64,000 nucleotides of DNA from Vulcanimicrobium alpinum (lineage in GTDB: Bacteria; Vulcanimicrobiota; Vulcanimicrobiia; Vulcanimicrobiales; Vulcanimicrobiaceae), in contig NZ_AP025523.1 in assembly GCF_027923555.1 (NCBI RefSeq), forward strand, positions 1,240,001 to 1,304,000, given 5' to 3'. The position numbers and the translations under genes are program-made. Below the pieces are notes generated by a model that was not told the DNA's origin, did not search any database, and saw nothing but the letters and a program-made list of their open reading frames with translations. Position 1 is the first letter of the stretch. Every line of letters begins with the position of its first letter. Positions 17,254 through 25,954 of the stretch are shown here, piece after piece.

Positions 17254-18378
17254 GTGCCGCACAACCTGCTTGCCGCGCTCGACGACGAGCGCTACGGCGC
17301 GGCCGGGCTCGCGCGCGCGCACGACGCCGCGGTGCGCGCCGGGTACACGCTGCAGCGCGTCGACGGGCCCGACGACCTGCTCGCCGCGTGGATCGATCTG
17401 CAGTGGCCGGGGTCGTGGTGGTCGTCGGAGGCACGCGCCGGCAGCGCGTGGGTCGCGCACCGCGACGGTGCGATCGCGGGGTTCGCGGCCTTCGGTGCGC
17501 GCGGGCTGCGCTTTCCGTGGCTGCGGCGGTGGCACGATCGCACGGACGTCGGCATCTTCGGGCCCTACGGCGTCGGCGCGGCGGATCGCGGACGCGGTGC
17601 CGGCGAGCCGCTGCTGACGGCCGCCTTGTGCGGTCTGCGCGAAGCGGGCTTCGCGTTCGCGCTCATCCCCGCGGTCGACGGGGCGCCGCTCATCGATCTC
17701 TACACGATGCGCACCGCTGCGGCGGTCGTCGACACCTACGCCTACGACGACGGACGCAGGCGCCGTGCGACGATCCTGGCCTCGGGCGCCGGGACGAACG
17801 CGCGCAACGTGATGGAGCGCGTGCGTGCAGGCACGCTGCCCCTCGAACTCGCGGCGCTGGTCAGCGATCGTCCCGGAGCCGGCGCGCTCGACGCGGCGCG
17901 CGAACGCGACATCCCGGCGATCGCGCTCGCATGGGACCGGGAGACGGAGACGCGGGCCGCCTTCGACGCGCGCATCATCGAGGCGGTGGCCGCGACCCGG
18001 CCCGAACTCGTGCTGCTCTTGGGCTGGATGCATCTGCTGCCGGCGGCGTTCCTCGAGCGCTTCCCCGAGACGATCAACCTGCATCCGTCGTTTCTGCCGC
18101 TCGATCCCGCGGCCGACGAGGTCCTCGCGCCCGACGGCACGACGATCCCCGCGCTGCGCGGCGCGCATGCGCTGCGCGATGCGCTGCGCGCCGGCGTCGC
18201 ATGGACCGGCGCGACCGTGCACTACGTGACCACGGCGACCGATCGCGGGAGCGTGCTCGTGCGCATCCCGCTCGCGGTGGGTACGGTGACCTCGGAGACG
18301 GAGCTGCGCGAACGCGTACGCCCGGTTGAGTTTGCAGCGGTCGCCGGAGCGATCCGCCGCTGGAGTTTCGAACGCTGA
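17254..18378 (+). CDS. purN: GNAT-like domain fused to phosphoribosylglycinamide formyltransferase
   Basis: A 374-residue two-domain protein. Residues about 165-374 are PurN, which transfers a formyl group from 10-formyl-THF to GAR: ILASGAGTNARNVMERV binds the nucleotide, INLHPSFLP carries the catalytic Asn and His, and VHYVTTATDRGSV carries the catalytic Asp. An insertion of about 15 residues (PAADEVLAPDGTTIPALRG) lengthens the loop after HPSFLP. Residues 1-160 look like a GNAT acetyltransferase, with FGPYGVGAADRGRGAGEPLL giving the R-G-x-G-x-G acetyl-CoA loop. The frame is continuous with no internal start that would separate the domains. GTG 17254 follows purM by 8 bases. PurN alone is normally about 200 residues, so the fusion is unusual. 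Confidence 0.88.
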   Translation: MPHNLLAALDDERYGAAGLARAHDAAVRAGYTLQRVDGPDDLLAAWIDLQWPGSWWSSEARAGSAWVAHRDGAIAGFAAFGARGLRFPWLRRWHDRTDVGIFGPYGVGAADRGRGAGEPLLTAALCGLREAGFAFALIPAVDGAPLIDLYTMRTAAAVVDTYAYDDGRRRRATILASGAGTNARNVMERVRAGTLPLELAALVSDRPGAGALDAARERDIPAIALAWDRETETRAAFDARIIEAVAATRPELVLLLGWMHLLPAAFLERFPETINLHPSFLPLDPAADEVLAPDGTTIPALRGAHALRDALRAGVAWTGATVHYVTTATDRGSVLVRIPLAVGTVTSETELRERVRPVEFAAVAGAIRRWSFER

Positions 18379-18379
18379 G

Positions 18380-18931
18380 ATGAACGACGACAGCCTCACT
18401 CGCCTGGCGGTTCCGGTGAACGACGACGATCACGTGCGCGGACCGGCCGACGCGCCGGTGACGCTGGTCGAGTACGGCGATTTCGAGTGTCCCTTCTGCG
18501 GCGTCGCATACGCGGCGATCAAGGAGTTCGAGCGGCGCTATCCCGCCGCGCTGCGGGTCGTGTTCCGCAACTTTCCGCTCGCGATGCATCCGCACGCGCA
18601 AAGCGCCGCCGAGGCCGCGGAGTTCGCAGCCGACGGCGGCCGCTTCTGGGAGATGCACGATATGCTCTACGAGCACCAGCGGCAGCTCGACGTGCCGCAC
18701 CTGCTGCACTACGCGCGCGACTTAGGGCTCGACGCCGCGGCGCTCGACGAAGCGCTGCGTTCGCAGACGTACCGCCCGATCGTCGAAGAGAGTAAGGAAG
18801 GCGGAGAGGAGAGCGAGATCCCGGGAACGCCGGCGCTCTTTCTCAACGGCGTGCTCTTCGAAGAAGACCCGACGGTCGAGAACCTCGCGCACGCCGTCGA
18901 GTGGATTCTCGAACACGGGGGGACGGCGTAA
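18380..18931 (+). CDS. DsbA-family thioredoxin-like protein
   Basis: A 183-residue thioredoxin-fold protein with the DsbA-type active site FECPFCGVAY and the cis-proline loop SEIPGTPALFLNG. This family includes DsbA, DsbG-like and FrnE-like oxidoreductases. No signal peptide is present from ATG 18380, so it may act in the cytosol. The frame extends upstream to 18326 but that would overlap purN by more than 50 bases. It starts one base after the purN stop and is probably the last gene of that operon. Confidence 0.88.
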   Translation: MNDDSLTRLAVPVNDDDHVRGPADAPVTLVEYGDFECPFCGVAYAAIKEFERRYPAALRVVFRNFPLAMHPHAQSAAEAAEFAADGGRFWEMHDMLYEHQRQLDVPHLLHYARDLGLDAAALDEALRSQTYRPIVEESKEGGEESEIPGTPALFLNGVLFEEDPTVENLAHAVEWILEHGGTA

Positions 18932-18939
18932 CCGCGCGC

Positions 18940-19950
18940 CTACGTGAACGGCAGGTTCGGATCCGCGACGAGGTGCAGCGGGTCGACGCGCGCGACGTCG
19001 CCGCGCCGCTCCGCCGCGGCGGCGATCATCGCCGCGTTGTCGGTGCAGAAGCGCCGTTCGGGGACGAACGCCGGGATGCGGTACCGTTCGCCGAGTGCGA
19101 GGAACGCCGACTGCAGCGCACCGTTCGCCGCCACGCCGCCGCTCAGCACGACGGCTCGATAGTCGCGAGCATCAAGCGCCCGCGCGGTGCGGTCGATCAG
19201 CACGTCGACGACGGCCGCCTGGAACGACGCCGCGACGTCTTCGCGCCGTGCGTCCTTGCCGGTGTCGGATTCCAGGAAGTAGCGCACCGAGGTCTTCAGC
19301 CCGGAGAAGCTCATGTCGAGCGTTCCGGGATCGGGACGATGGCGCGGAAACGCGAACGCCTTGGGGTCACCCGTGCGCCCCAAAGCCTCGAGCGCCGGCC
19401 CGCCCGGGAACGGGAGATCGAGCAATCGCGCGGTCTTGTCGAACGCCTCGCCGGCGGCGTCGTCTCGCGTCCTGCCGATGATGCGCAATGCCGTCGGCGA
19501 TTCGACCTCGACGAGCTGCGTGTGACCGCCCGAGACGAGCAGCGCCAAAAATGGATACGGCGGCGGTGCGTCGCGTTCGAGGAACGCGGCAAACAGATGG
19601 CCGTGCAGATGGTTGACGGCGTAGAGCGGCAGGCCGGTCGCGAACGCGAGCGCCTTTGCTGCGGCGACGCCGACGACGAGGCTGCCGATGAGACCGGGGC
19701 CCGCGGTCACCGCGATCCCGTCGAGCTGATCGAGGTGCGTCCCGGCGCGGCTCAGCGCGTCATCGACGGCCGCAGAGAGGAGCGCCGCGTGACGGCGCGA
19801 GGCGATCTCGGGGACGATCCCGCCGTACTTCGCGTGAAACGCGTCTTGGTTGGTCGAGACGTTCGCCAGCACGTGCACGCCCCCGCGGACGACGGCGGTC
19901 GCCGTGTCGTCGCAGGACGTCTCGATCCCGAGCAGCAGCACCTTCGGCAC
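18940..19950 (-). CDS. tsaD: tRNA N6-adenosine threonylcarbamoyltransferase
   Basis: TsaD (Gcp/Kae1) transfers threonylcarbamoyl to A37 of ANN-decoding tRNAs with TsaB and TsaE. At 336 residues it is full length. LLLGIETSCDDTATAVV opens the ASKHA fold, the metal-binding histidines are H114 and H118 in NHLHGHLFAAF, LLVSGGHTQL follows, and the C-terminal FCTDNAAMIA holds the third ligand. GTG 19950 is the best fit to the family start. TsaB and TsaE are not in the window. It is divergent from an MFS carrier. Confidence 0.96.
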   Translation of the reverse strand: MPKVLLLGIETSCDDTATAVVRGGVHVLANVSTNQDAFHAKYGGIVPEIASRRHAALLSAAVDDALSRAGTHLDQLDGIAVTAGPGLIGSLVVGVAAAKALAFATGLPLYAVNHLHGHLFAAFLERDAPPPYPFLALLVSGGHTQLVEVESPTALRIIGRTRDDAAGEAFDKTARLLDLPFPGGPALEALGRTGDPKAFAFPRHRPDPGTLDMSFSGLKTSVRYFLESDTGKDARREDVAASFQAAVVDVLIDRTARALDARDYRAVVLSGGVAANGALQSAFLALGERYRIPAFVPERRFCTDNAAMIAAAAERRGDVARVDPLHLVADPNLPFT

Positions 19951-20012
19951 GACCGTGCGCGGCGCAGCGTGGTTGCAACCTGCACCCGGCCGGAGAGACT
20001 CGAGGGCAAACG

Positions 20013-21212
20013 ATGATGCGTCTGCGCACGCTCGCCGTGGCAGCCTGCGGCGGAAGCGCCTTTCTCGATATGTACGCAACGCAGCCGCTGATGCCCGAGC
20101 TGCGCGCGGCCTTCGTCGCGAGCGAGGCGCAGGTCGGTGCCACGATCGCGGTGCTGACGCTCGCGTGCGCGCTCGCGGCGCCGTTCGTCGGATCGTTCGC
20201 CGACGCTGTCGGCCGCAAGCGCGTGATCGTCGGCGCGATCCTCGGCCTCGCGCTGGTAACGTTCGGCGCCGCACACGCGACGACGCTGCCGCAGCTGCTG
20301 GCGTGGCGTTTCGCGCAAGGGCTCTTCATGCCGGCGGTGTTCGCGGTGACGATCGCTTACGTCGCGGAAGAGTTTCCCGCCGCCGAGGCGGGCCGCGCGA
20401 TCGGCGCGTACATCGGCGGGAACGTGCTGGGCGGATTCCTCGGGCGATACCTGGCGGCGCTGGTGACGGCGCACGGTTCGTGGCAGCAAGCCTTCGTCGT
20501 GCTCGCGCTGCTGAATCTCGCGGGCGCCGCGTTCGTGTTCGCGTTTCTTCCGCGGGCCACGCGCTTCGTGCGCGCGGCGCCGGGTCGCGATGCGCTGCGC
20601 GCGGTCGGAACGTTCGTGCGCGACCCGGTGCTGCTCTCGACGTTCGCGGTCGGCGCCAGCGTGCTGTTCTCGCTGACCGCGGCGTTCACGTTCGCAACCT
20701 ATTACCTGGCGGCGCCGCCGTTCGGACTCGGGACGATCGCGCTCGGCAACGTGTTCTTCGTCTATCTGCTGGGCGTGATCGTCTCGCCGCTCTCGGGGCG
20801 TCTGATCGATCGGATCGGCCATCGCAGCGCCGTTCTCGCCGCGATCGCGACCAGCAGCGCGGGCGTGCTCCTGACGCTGGTGCCGTCCGTCCCCGCGATC
20901 GTCGCCGGACTCGCGGTCATGTCGACCGGCGTCTTCGCCGCGCAGGCGGCGTCGCAGGCGTACATCGGCGTCGTCGCCCGCGAGCGCCGCTCGACCGCCG
21001 CGTCGCTGTACATCTCGGTGTACTACGCCGGCGGCGGCTTGGGGTCGGTGGTCCCGGCGGTCGTGTGGAGCCGCGGCGGATGGCCGGCGACGGTCGCGCT
21101 CATCCTCGCGGTCGAGTGCTTCGCAGCTGCGGCCGCGGCGACGTTCTGGCACCGCCGCGCCGCGCGCACCGCGGCCGCCGCCGCGATCGAGGTCGAGGCG
21201 CTAACGCCGTGA
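20013..21212 (+). CDS. MFS transporter, YnfM-like
   Basis: A 399-residue, 12-helix major facilitator. Motif A reads GSFADAVGRKRVIVG after helix 2, and the first helix carries FLDMYATQPLMPELRAAF, typical of the YnfM/arabinose-efflux-like group of drug or sugar exporters. The substrate cannot be predicted. It is divergent from tsaD, with about 60 bases between, and its last 12 bases overlap the thrS stop tail to tail. Confidence 0.85.
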   Translation: MMRLRTLAVAACGGSAFLDMYATQPLMPELRAAFVASEAQVGATIAVLTLACALAAPFVGSFADAVGRKRVIVGAILGLALVTFGAAHATTLPQLLAWRFAQGLFMPAVFAVTIAYVAEEFPAAEAGRAIGAYIGGNVLGGFLGRYLAALVTAHGSWQQAFVVLALLNLAGAAFVFAFLPRATRFVRAAPGRDALRAVGTFVRDPVLLSTFAVGASVLFSLTAAFTFATYYLAAPPFGLGTIALGNVFFVYLLGVIVSPLSGRLIDRIGHRSAVLAAIATSSAGVLLTLVPSVPAIVAGLAVMSTGVFAAQAASQAYIGVVARERRSTAASLYISVYYAGGGLGSVVPAVVWSRGGWPATVALILAVECFAAAAAATFWHRRAARTAAAAAIEVEALTP

Positions 21213-22916
21213 CGCGACGCGCGCGGCGAGCTCGTCGGCGAATGCGTCGACGGTCGCGGCGCGTTTTTCGTCGACGCCGCGTTCGTTGACGTTGACCGTC
21301 CCCTCGGCGAGCTCGGCTTTGCCGACGACCAGGATGTAGGGCACCTTCTGCGTCTTCCAATGGCGGATCTTGTAGCCGATCTTTTCGTTGGACGCGTCCG
21401 CGTCGACGCGAAAACCTCGCGCGCGCAAACGGTCTCGCACCTCGTAGGCGTAGTCGAGCTGGTGCTCGGAGATCGGCGCGACCACCGCCTGCACCGGCGC
21501 GATCCAAGCCGGAAACGCGCCGGCGAAATGCTCGATCAGCACGCCGAAGAACCGCTCCATCGAACCGGCGAGCGCGCGGTGGATCATCACCGGACGATGA
21601 TCGTGTCCGTCGGCGCCGCGATATTTCAGATCGAACCGTTCGGGCAGAACAAAGTCGACCTGCACCGTTCCGAGCTGCCACTTGCGTCCGATCGCGTCGT
21701 GCAGGTTGATGTCCAGCTTCGGCCCGTAGAACGCGCCGCCGCCCTCGTCGATCCCGTACGGAAGGTTGTGGGATTCGAGCGCGTTGCGGATCGCGTTCTC
21801 GGCGATCTCGTCGGTCGGTCCGCGATGTTCGCGCGTGCTCAGGAAATACTCGAAGTCTTTGAAATCGAACGCGTCCATGAGCCGCAGCGCCTCGTCGAGC
21901 GTCTGTTCGAACTCGCTCTGCAGCTGTTCGGGCGTGCAGAAGAGGTGCGCGTCGTCTTGCGTGAAGCCGCGCACGCGGGTGAGCCCGTGCAGCGTCCCGC
22001 TGCGCTCGAAGCGGTAGACCGTCCCGAACTCGCTGTAGCGTAGCGGCAGGTCGCGATACGAGCGGCCGTCGCTGCGATAGATCAGGATGTGGCCGGGGCA
22101 GTTCATCGGCTTGAGCCGGAAGCGCTGGCCCTCGACCTCGAGCGGGCCGAACATTCCCTCCGCAAAGTTTTCGAGATGACCGGAGGTCGCGTAGAGGTTT
22201 TCGTGCACGACGTGCGGCGTGACGACCGGCAGGTAGCCGCGTTCGCGCAAGCCGTCCCGAATGAACTGCTCGACGATCCCGCGCATCAGCGCGCCCTTGG
22301 GGTGCCAGAAGATGAGCCCGCCGCCCGCCATCTCGTCGACGTGGTAGAGATCGAGTTCCTGGCCGAGCTTGCGATGATCGCGCTTCGCGGCCTCTTCGAG
22401 GAAGGCGAGGTAGTCGTCGAGTTCCTGCTGCGTCGCAAACGCGGTGCCGTAGATGCGCTGCAGCATCGCGTTGTGCTCGTCGCCGCGCCAGTAGGCGCCG
22501 GCGACCGACATCAGCTTGAGCGCGCCGATCTCGCCCGTTGAGTCGGCGTGGCCGCCGCGGCAGAGGTCGGTGAACTCGCCGATCGTGTAGAGCGTGATCG
22601 GCTCGTCCGCGGGGATCTGCTCGGCCAGTTCGACCTTGTAGGGGTTGTCGCGGAAGGCGGCGATCGCTTCGTCGCGCGTGACGCGGCGCCCGGTCATACG
22701 GTAATCCGCCTGCACGATCTCGTGCATGCGAGCCTCGAGCTTCGCCAGGTCTTCGGGCGTGAACGGCGTGCCGCGGTCGAAATCGTAGTAGAACCCGTTG
22801 TCGATCGCGGGGCCGATGGTCGGCTTCGCGTCGGGGAAGAGGTCCTGCACGGCATACGCCAGCACGTGGGCGGCGGTGTGGCGAAGGTGCGCGATGTCGA
22901 CGGAGGTCATGGTCAC
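21201..22916 (-). CDS. thrS: Threonyl-tRNA synthetase lacking the TGS domain
   Basis: Class II synthetase charging tRNA-Thr. At 571 residues it is about 70 shorter than the usual 640. It starts directly in the editing domain: LRHTAAHVLAYAV gives H13 and H17 of the editing site, and LCRGGHADSTGEI gives the Cys and His partners. The catalytic domain has motif 2 around YRFERSGTLHGLTRVRGFTQ and ends with the anticodon-binding domain and VNVNERGVDEK. The N-terminal TGS domain is absent, and no upstream frame encodes it. No T-box leader was seen. Confidence 0.95.
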   Translation of the reverse strand: MTMTSVDIAHLRHTAAHVLAYAVQDLFPDAKPTIGPAIDNGFYYDFDRGTPFTPEDLAKLEARMHEIVQADYRMTGRRVTRDEAIAAFRDNPYKVELAEQIPADEPITLYTIGEFTDLCRGGHADSTGEIGALKLMSVAGAYWRGDEHNAMLQRIYGTAFATQQELDDYLAFLEEAAKRDHRKLGQELDLYHVDEMAGGGLIFWHPKGALMRGIVEQFIRDGLRERGYLPVVTPHVVHENLYATSGHLENFAEGMFGPLEVEGQRFRLKPMNCPGHILIYRSDGRSYRDLPLRYSEFGTVYRFERSGTLHGLTRVRGFTQDDAHLFCTPEQLQSEFEQTLDEALRLMDAFDFKDFEYFLSTREHRGPTDEIAENAIRNALESHNLPYGIDEGGGAFYGPKLDINLHDAIGRKWQLGTVQVDFVLPERFDLKYRGADGHDHRPVMIHRALAGSMERFFGVLIEHFAGAFPAWIAPVQAVVAPISEHQLDYAYEVRDRLRARGFRVDADASNEKIGYKIRHWKTQKVPYILVVGKAELAEGTVNVNERGVDEKRAATVDAFADELAARVASRR

Positions 22917-23002
22917 GCGGCGCGTTTCGACATCCGCGTTCGGACAGCCTCACGCGATGCGCGGGCCGTGACAAGATCGGCGTCGTCCGGTACACTGCCT
23001 CG

Positions 23003-23713
23003 GTGATTCAAGCCGCCGAACACGAACGCCACGGAGCCGGGACGCAGACGATCCGCGACCTCGTCCTCGGGATGGCCGACGGGCTGACCGTCCCCTTCGC
23101 GATCGCCGCCGGCGTGACGGGCGCCGTCGCCGCGAGCGGCATCGTCCTCACCGCCGGGCTCGCCGAGATCGTCGCCGGCGCGATCTCGATGGGTCTGGGC
23201 GGCTACCTCGCCGCGCGCTCCGAGGTCGCGCACTATCACAAAGAATACGCGCGCGAGATGAACGAGACGCACGAGATCCCCCAAGAAGAGAAGGCGGAGG
23301 TCGCGCAGATCCTGCACGGCTACGGCGTTCGCGAACCGGTGCTCACGAGGGTGGTCAACGAGATCGCCAGCGACCGCGAGCAGTGGGTCGAGTTCATGAT
23401 GCGCAACGAACTCGGCCTCGAGAAGCCCGACGAGCGCGCCGCGCCGCGCAGCGCCTTCCTCGTCGGCGGCGGCTACGTCCTCGGCGGCATCTTCCCGCTC
23501 GCGCCCTACGTCTTCATCGCCAACGCGCACGACGCGCTGCTGTGGTCGATCGTCACGACGTCCGTCGCGCTGATCGGCTTCGGGGCGGTGCGTGCGCGCG
23601 TCCTCGCCACCCCGGTGGTCGCCGGCGCGCTGCAGGCGTGGATGATCGGCGCGATCGCCGCCGGCGCCGCCTACGGGCTCGCGCGCCTCGTCTCGCACGG
23701 TCTCGCTCCGTAG
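23003..23713 (+). CDS. VIT1/CCC1 family metal transporter
   Basis: A 236-residue membrane protein of the vacuolar iron transporter family, which exports or stores Fe2+/Mn2+ using H+ exchange. LVLGMADGLTVPFAIAAGV and AGAISMGLGGYLAARSE are the two family signatures, followed by a charged cytosolic helical domain rich in Glu (EEKAEVAQILHGYG) that binds metal, and then three more membrane segments. GTG 23003 is the start. It stands alone, divergent from thrS, with a strong hairpin after its stop. Confidence 0.92.
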   Translation: MIQAAEHERHGAGTQTIRDLVLGMADGLTVPFAIAAGVTGAVAASGIVLTAGLAEIVAGAISMGLGGYLAARSEVAHYHKEYAREMNETHEIPQEEKAEVAQILHGYGVREPVLTRVVNEIASDREQWVEFMMRNELGLEKPDERAAPRSAFLVGGGYVLGGIFPLAPYVFIANAHDALLWSIVTTSVALIGFGAVRARVLATPVVAGALQAWMIGAIAAGAAYGLARLVSHGLAP

Positions 23714-23728
23714 CCGAAGCCCGAAATG

Positions 23729-23758
23729 CGAGAACCGCGCATCTCTGCGCGGTTCTCG
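23729..23758. terminator. Strong hairpin shared by VIT1 gene and tRNA-Val
   Basis: CGAGAACCGCGC-ATCTCT-GCGCGGTTCTCG is a perfect 12-bp stem with a 6-base loop, midway between the VIT1-family stop and the 3' end of the convergent tRNA. It could end transcription in both directions, though U-runs are weak on both sides. Confidence 0.7.
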
Positions 23759-23762
23759 ATCG

Positions 23763-23837
23763 TGGTGGGCGGCAGAAGGATTGAACTTCTGACCTCCACA
23801 GTGTCAATGTGGCGCTCTCCCACTGAGCTAGCCGCCC
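23763..23837 (-). tRNA. tRNA-Val (GAC)
   Basis: A full cloverleaf on the minus strand: acceptor GGGCGGC/GCCGCCC, D-arm GCTC-AGTGGGA-GAGC, anticodon stem CCACA/TGTGG with loop TTGACAC (anticodon GAC), T-arm AGAAG-TTCAATC-CTTCT, discriminator A. The 3' CCA is encoded (23763-23765). Confidence 0.95.
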
Positions 23838-24006
23838 AGGTTCCAAGCCGTGAGTCTACCCGATGCGCGGGCTCCGCGTCAAACCCCTTTCCCGTGCAAC
23901 GCTTGGTTGGTCAAGCAGAATAATGCACGTCTGGGCGGCGGGAGAACGCATCCCGTCAGGAAACGAAAGCCGCACTGCTCGGGGTTTGGAGGGAGCTTCT
24001 TTCGCC

Positions 24007-25515
24007 ATGAAACGCAACGATTTTCTGTATGGGGCGACGGCGATCGGTCTCGCCGGCTGCACGACATCGAGCGGGGCGTCCGGAAACGGACCGCTGCTCC
24101 CGACCGTCGGCGTCGGCGCCGGAAGCTCGTCCGACCTGCGTTACGGCTTCGCGCCGGTTCCGGCCAGCAACGCGGCGGCCGGCTTCGATCCGGCCGGCGA
24201 TGCGGCCGCGCTGATCCTCCCCGGCAACCCTCCGTCGCCGGCGACCGCGCCGATTCCGGGCGTGCAATTCTTCGGCTCGACGGGGACCGACAATCGCTAC
24301 GTCATCCGCGTCCCCACCGCGTGGAACGGCAAGCTCGTCGTGGCCGGGACGCCGTCGCAGCGCAGCGAGTTCGCGAACGACGCAATCTGGAGCGACTTTC
24401 TGCTCGCGAACGGCTACGCGTACGCGAGCAGCAACAAAGCGCTGCCGTTCAACGCGATCGTCGAACCGATCAGCGCGAGTCCGAACCCGAACATCAGCTG
24501 GCCCGTCTGCTACGATCTCGCCGGCCTCGAGACGGCGAAGTTCTCGTTCCGGCTGAGCGAGATCTACCCGGCAAAAAAGCCGATCAACGGCTGGAACACC
24601 GAGTTCTACAACTTGATCCTCGCCGCGCAAGCGTATCTGACGCAGAACTACAAGACGCCGACCAAGACCTACGTTGTCGGCCTCTCCAACGGCGGCGCCG
24701 AGGTGCGCTCGCTGCTCGAGCAGCATCCGGAGATCGTCGACGGCGGGGTCGACTGGTCGGGACCGTACTGGTCGCAGAACCTCAACATCCTCACGTATCT
24801 GCCGGGCTTTCTCAAACTGATGCCCGGCTACGTCGCCAGCAACTTCAGCGACGCGACGATCGCGGCGCAGATCCAGGCGCTGGGGTATCCCGCCGACGTC
24901 AAGGGCGCCGGCGCGGCGCATCCGTCGCTGTGGCTCGAATACTATTCGGGACAGGCGTCGTTCTACTCCGACCTGACGCTGTTCGTGTACGCGCTGCTTA
25001 TCGATCCGGCGGCGACGTCGACCCTGCCGTCGACGGCGTCGTTCACGCCCAACCCTGCGAACCCGACGCGTCTGCCGGGGACGCCGTCGGCGGGCGTGAG
25101 CGGTCTCGCCGATCCGGTTGCGCGTCAGAACTACGTGCTCAGCACTGCCGGCAAAGCGGCGATCGCGCCGTTCGCGCACACCGGAAACATCGGCAAGCCG
25201 CTGGTGTCGATCGCCGGCGCGAACGACATGTTCATCACACCGCAGAACAACTTCACGCCGTATCTCAACGCCGTGAAGGCGGCCGGAAAATCGTCGATGT
25301 ACTGGCAGTACCTCGTCTCGGGCGGCACGCACGTCGACACGTTCGCCAACCCGACGTGGGGCTACGGCCTGCAGCCGCAGGTCACGTTCGCCTGGGCCGC
25401 GTTCAACGAGCTGGTCTCGATCGCCGAGTCCGGTGCGAAGCCGGCCGGCGCGGGAACGCAGCAGACCGTTTCCACGCCGACCCAGATCCACTCCGCGGCG
25501 CGGGTCAGCCGCTAA
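24007..25515 (+). CDS. Alpha/beta-hydrolase lipoprotein (tannase / oligomer hydrolase-like)
   Basis: A 502-residue exported esterase. The N-terminus MKRNDFLYGATAIGLAGC is a lipoprotein-type signal. The catalytic triad is visible: Ser in YVVGLSNGGAEVR (G-x-S-x-G-G), Asp in IAGANDMFITPQNN, and His in VSGGTHVDTF. The large lid between strands and the size match tannase/feruloyl-esterase or 3-hydroxybutyrate-oligomer hydrolases; substrate not determined. ATG 24007 is preceded by GGAGGGAG. The frame is open back to 23863 but lacks a signal there. The last 11 bases overlap the MarR gene tail to tail. Confidence 0.75.
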   Translation: MKRNDFLYGATAIGLAGCTTSSGASGNGPLLPTVGVGAGSSSDLRYGFAPVPASNAAAGFDPAGDAAALILPGNPPSPATAPIPGVQFFGSTGTDNRYVIRVPTAWNGKLVVAGTPSQRSEFANDAIWSDFLLANGYAYASSNKALPFNAIVEPISASPNPNISWPVCYDLAGLETAKFSFRLSEIYPAKKPINGWNTEFYNLILAAQAYLTQNYKTPTKTYVVGLSNGGAEVRSLLEQHPEIVDGGVDWSGPYWSQNLNILTYLPGFLKLMPGYVASNFSDATIAAQIQALGYPADVKGAGAAHPSLWLEYYSGQASFYSDLTLFVYALLIDPAATSTLPSTASFTPNPANPTRLPGTPSAGVSGLADPVARQNYVLSTAGKAAIAPFAHTGNIGKPLVSIAGANDMFITPQNNFTPYLNAVKAAGKSSMYWQYLVSGGTHVDTFANPTWGYGLQPQVTFAWAAFNELVSIAESGAKPAGAGTQQTVSTPTQIHSAARVSR

Positions 25516-25933
25516 GCGCGCTGGCGAGCGCGAGGACGCGTTCGACGTCCTCCGCTCGCACCCGCTGCGCGAGCGTCTCCTGCGCCTTGCGCCAGTAGGG
25601 CCGCGCGCGCGCGAGCGCCGCGGCGCCGCGGGCGGTGAGCCGCGCGACGTTCGCGCGGCCGCCGCGCGCCGGCTCGACGGCGATCAGTTTTTCCTCGGTG
25701 AGCGGCCGCAGGTTGCGCAGCAGCGTCGTGCGGTCCATCGCGAGATCGCGTGCGTACGCGGCCAGCGTCGGCGTGCCGAGCCGCTCCAGCGTGGTGAGCA
25801 GCGAGTAGCGGGCGATCGTCAACCCCGCGGGCGCCAGATGCTCGTCGTAATGCCGGGTGAGGGCACGGTTGGCCCGGCGGAGCGCGCCGCAGACGCAGCG
25901 CGGCTCGGTATCGGGGCCGAAGGAATGTGCCAC
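25505..25933 (-). CDS. MarR-family transcriptional regulator
   Basis: A 142-residue winged-helix repressor: RRANRALTRHYDEHLAPAGL is the dimerisation helix, TPTLAAYARDLAMDRTTLLR is the recognition helix-turn-helix, and ARGGRANVARLTARG is the wing. GTG 25933 is the start; a longer antisense frame upstream has no protein character. It is divergent from an MFS carrier with only 21 bases between starts, and these contain a perfect 6-2-6 palindrome. It very probably controls both itself and the carrier in response to an exported compound. N-terminal PRCVCGALRR holds two cysteines that could act in sensing. Confidence 0.88.
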   Translation of the reverse strand: MAHSFGPDTEPRCVCGALRRANRALTRHYDEHLAPAGLTIARYSLLTTLERLGTPTLAAYARDLAMDRTTLLRNLRPLTEEKLIAVEPARGGRANVARLTARGAAALARARPYWRKAQETLAQRVRAEDVERVLALASALSG

Positions 25934-25936
25934 AAC

Positions 25937-25950
25937 GGTGTAAATACACC
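25937..25950. promoter_or_regulatory. MarR operator candidate
   Basis: GGTGTAAATACACC, a perfect inverted repeat (GGTGTA/TACACC), fills most of the 21 bases between the marR GTG (25933) and the MFS ATG (25955). Neither gene has room for a normal leader, so at least one transcript is probably leaderless or starts inside the other gene. Confidence 0.75.
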
Positions 25951-25954
25951 GTGC

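Noticed and set aside
16121-17434. Upstream extension of the pepA frame antisense to purM
   Set aside because: purM is complete on the plus strand; pepA has a clear start and GGAGG at 16120.
20013-21212. Internal frames in the MFS gene as a separate regulator
   Set aside because: They are alternative frames without motifs; the carrier reading frame has twelve hydrophobic segments.
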